DNA of 64,000 nucleotides from positions 1 through 64,000 of the forward strand of contig JAEZCO010000052.1 of the NCBI GenBank assembly GCA_023433505.1. The letters are read 5' to 3'. The position numbers and the translations under genes were made by a program. Origin of the DNA: Bacillota bacterium (GTDB taxonomy: Bacteria; Bacillota; Clostridia; Acetivibrionales; DTU013). This document shows positions 63,959 through 64,000 of the stretch, piece by piece. The notes beneath the pieces were generated by a model that was not told the DNA's origin, ran no database searches, and saw only the letters and a program-made list of their open reading frames with translations. Positions within the stretch are counted from its first letter, which is position 1, and every line of letters starts with the position of its first letter.

Positions 63959-64000
63959 CGATCTCCTCTCCGCCCGATTATTATTACTTATTATACCACA

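Overview
This window looks like a chromosomal segment of a Gram-positive, low-to-mid GC bacterium, most likely a member of the Clostridia or a related Bacillota lineage. The signs are strong AGGAGG ribosome binding sites, TTGACA-17-TATAAT promoters, a T-box, a fluoride riboswitch, lipoprotein substrate-binding proteins, an SLH surface protein and YesM/YesN-type two-component systems. No rRNA, tRNA, CRISPR array or intact transposase was seen.

Layout. 1-1.7 kb: possible 5' edge of a group II intron, then an EamA transporter + DUF2000 pair. 1.7-10.4 kb: carbohydrate locus 1 on the minus strand, with YesM kinase, YesN regulator, LplA/B/C-type sugar ABC importer and a GH99/WbsX-like glycosidase. 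10.5-11.5 kb: paired crcB (Fluc) genes behind a fluoride riboswitch. 11.6-17.7 kb: a probable copper-handling set, with a DsbD/TauE-like membrane protein carrying a cupredoxin domain, an SLH surface protein and a CopA ATPase. The first two share an unnamed Cys/His domain. 17.7-23.4 kb: heterodimeric ABC exporter plus an OmpR-type two-component system, linked by matching direct-repeat boxes. 23.6-25.8 kb: AraC regulator with a second EamA + DUF2000 pair. 26.1-26.7 kb: 3-methyladenine DNA glycosylase. 26.9-43.0 kb: carbohydrate locus 2, with three large glycosidase-type enzymes, divergent YesM/YesN genes, a CUT1 importer and a DUF4838 protein. 43.0-46.4 kb: SsuABC/TauABC-like importer with a long attenuated leader. 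46.5-49.2 kb: archaeal-type ValRS under a T-box. 49.3-54.7 kb: small ferritin-like protein, PAS-PP2C phosphatase, divergent MocR regulator/EamA transporter, Lrp regulator, NIPSNAP protein. 54.9-60 kb: EpsC/CysE serine acetyltransferase, DUF1801 protein, DUF1858 protein, Lon protease and its TetR neighbour. 60.1-64 kb: single-chain L-serine dehydratase with an attenuated leader, cupin/LysR divergent pair, TetR.

How the parts work together. The two carbohydrate loci each have sensor, regulator, binding protein, two permeases and glycosidases but no ATPase, so they probably borrow a shared MsmX-type ATPase encoded elsewhere. Locus 2 looks aimed at rhamnose-containing glycans. Many operons carry leader terminators between a good promoter and the first gene (crcB, SLH gene, copA, SsuA-like gene, valS, serine dehydratase), so transcription attenuation is a recurring control mode here. 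The most novel element I see is the Cys/His (or Met-substituted) surface domain family beside copA.
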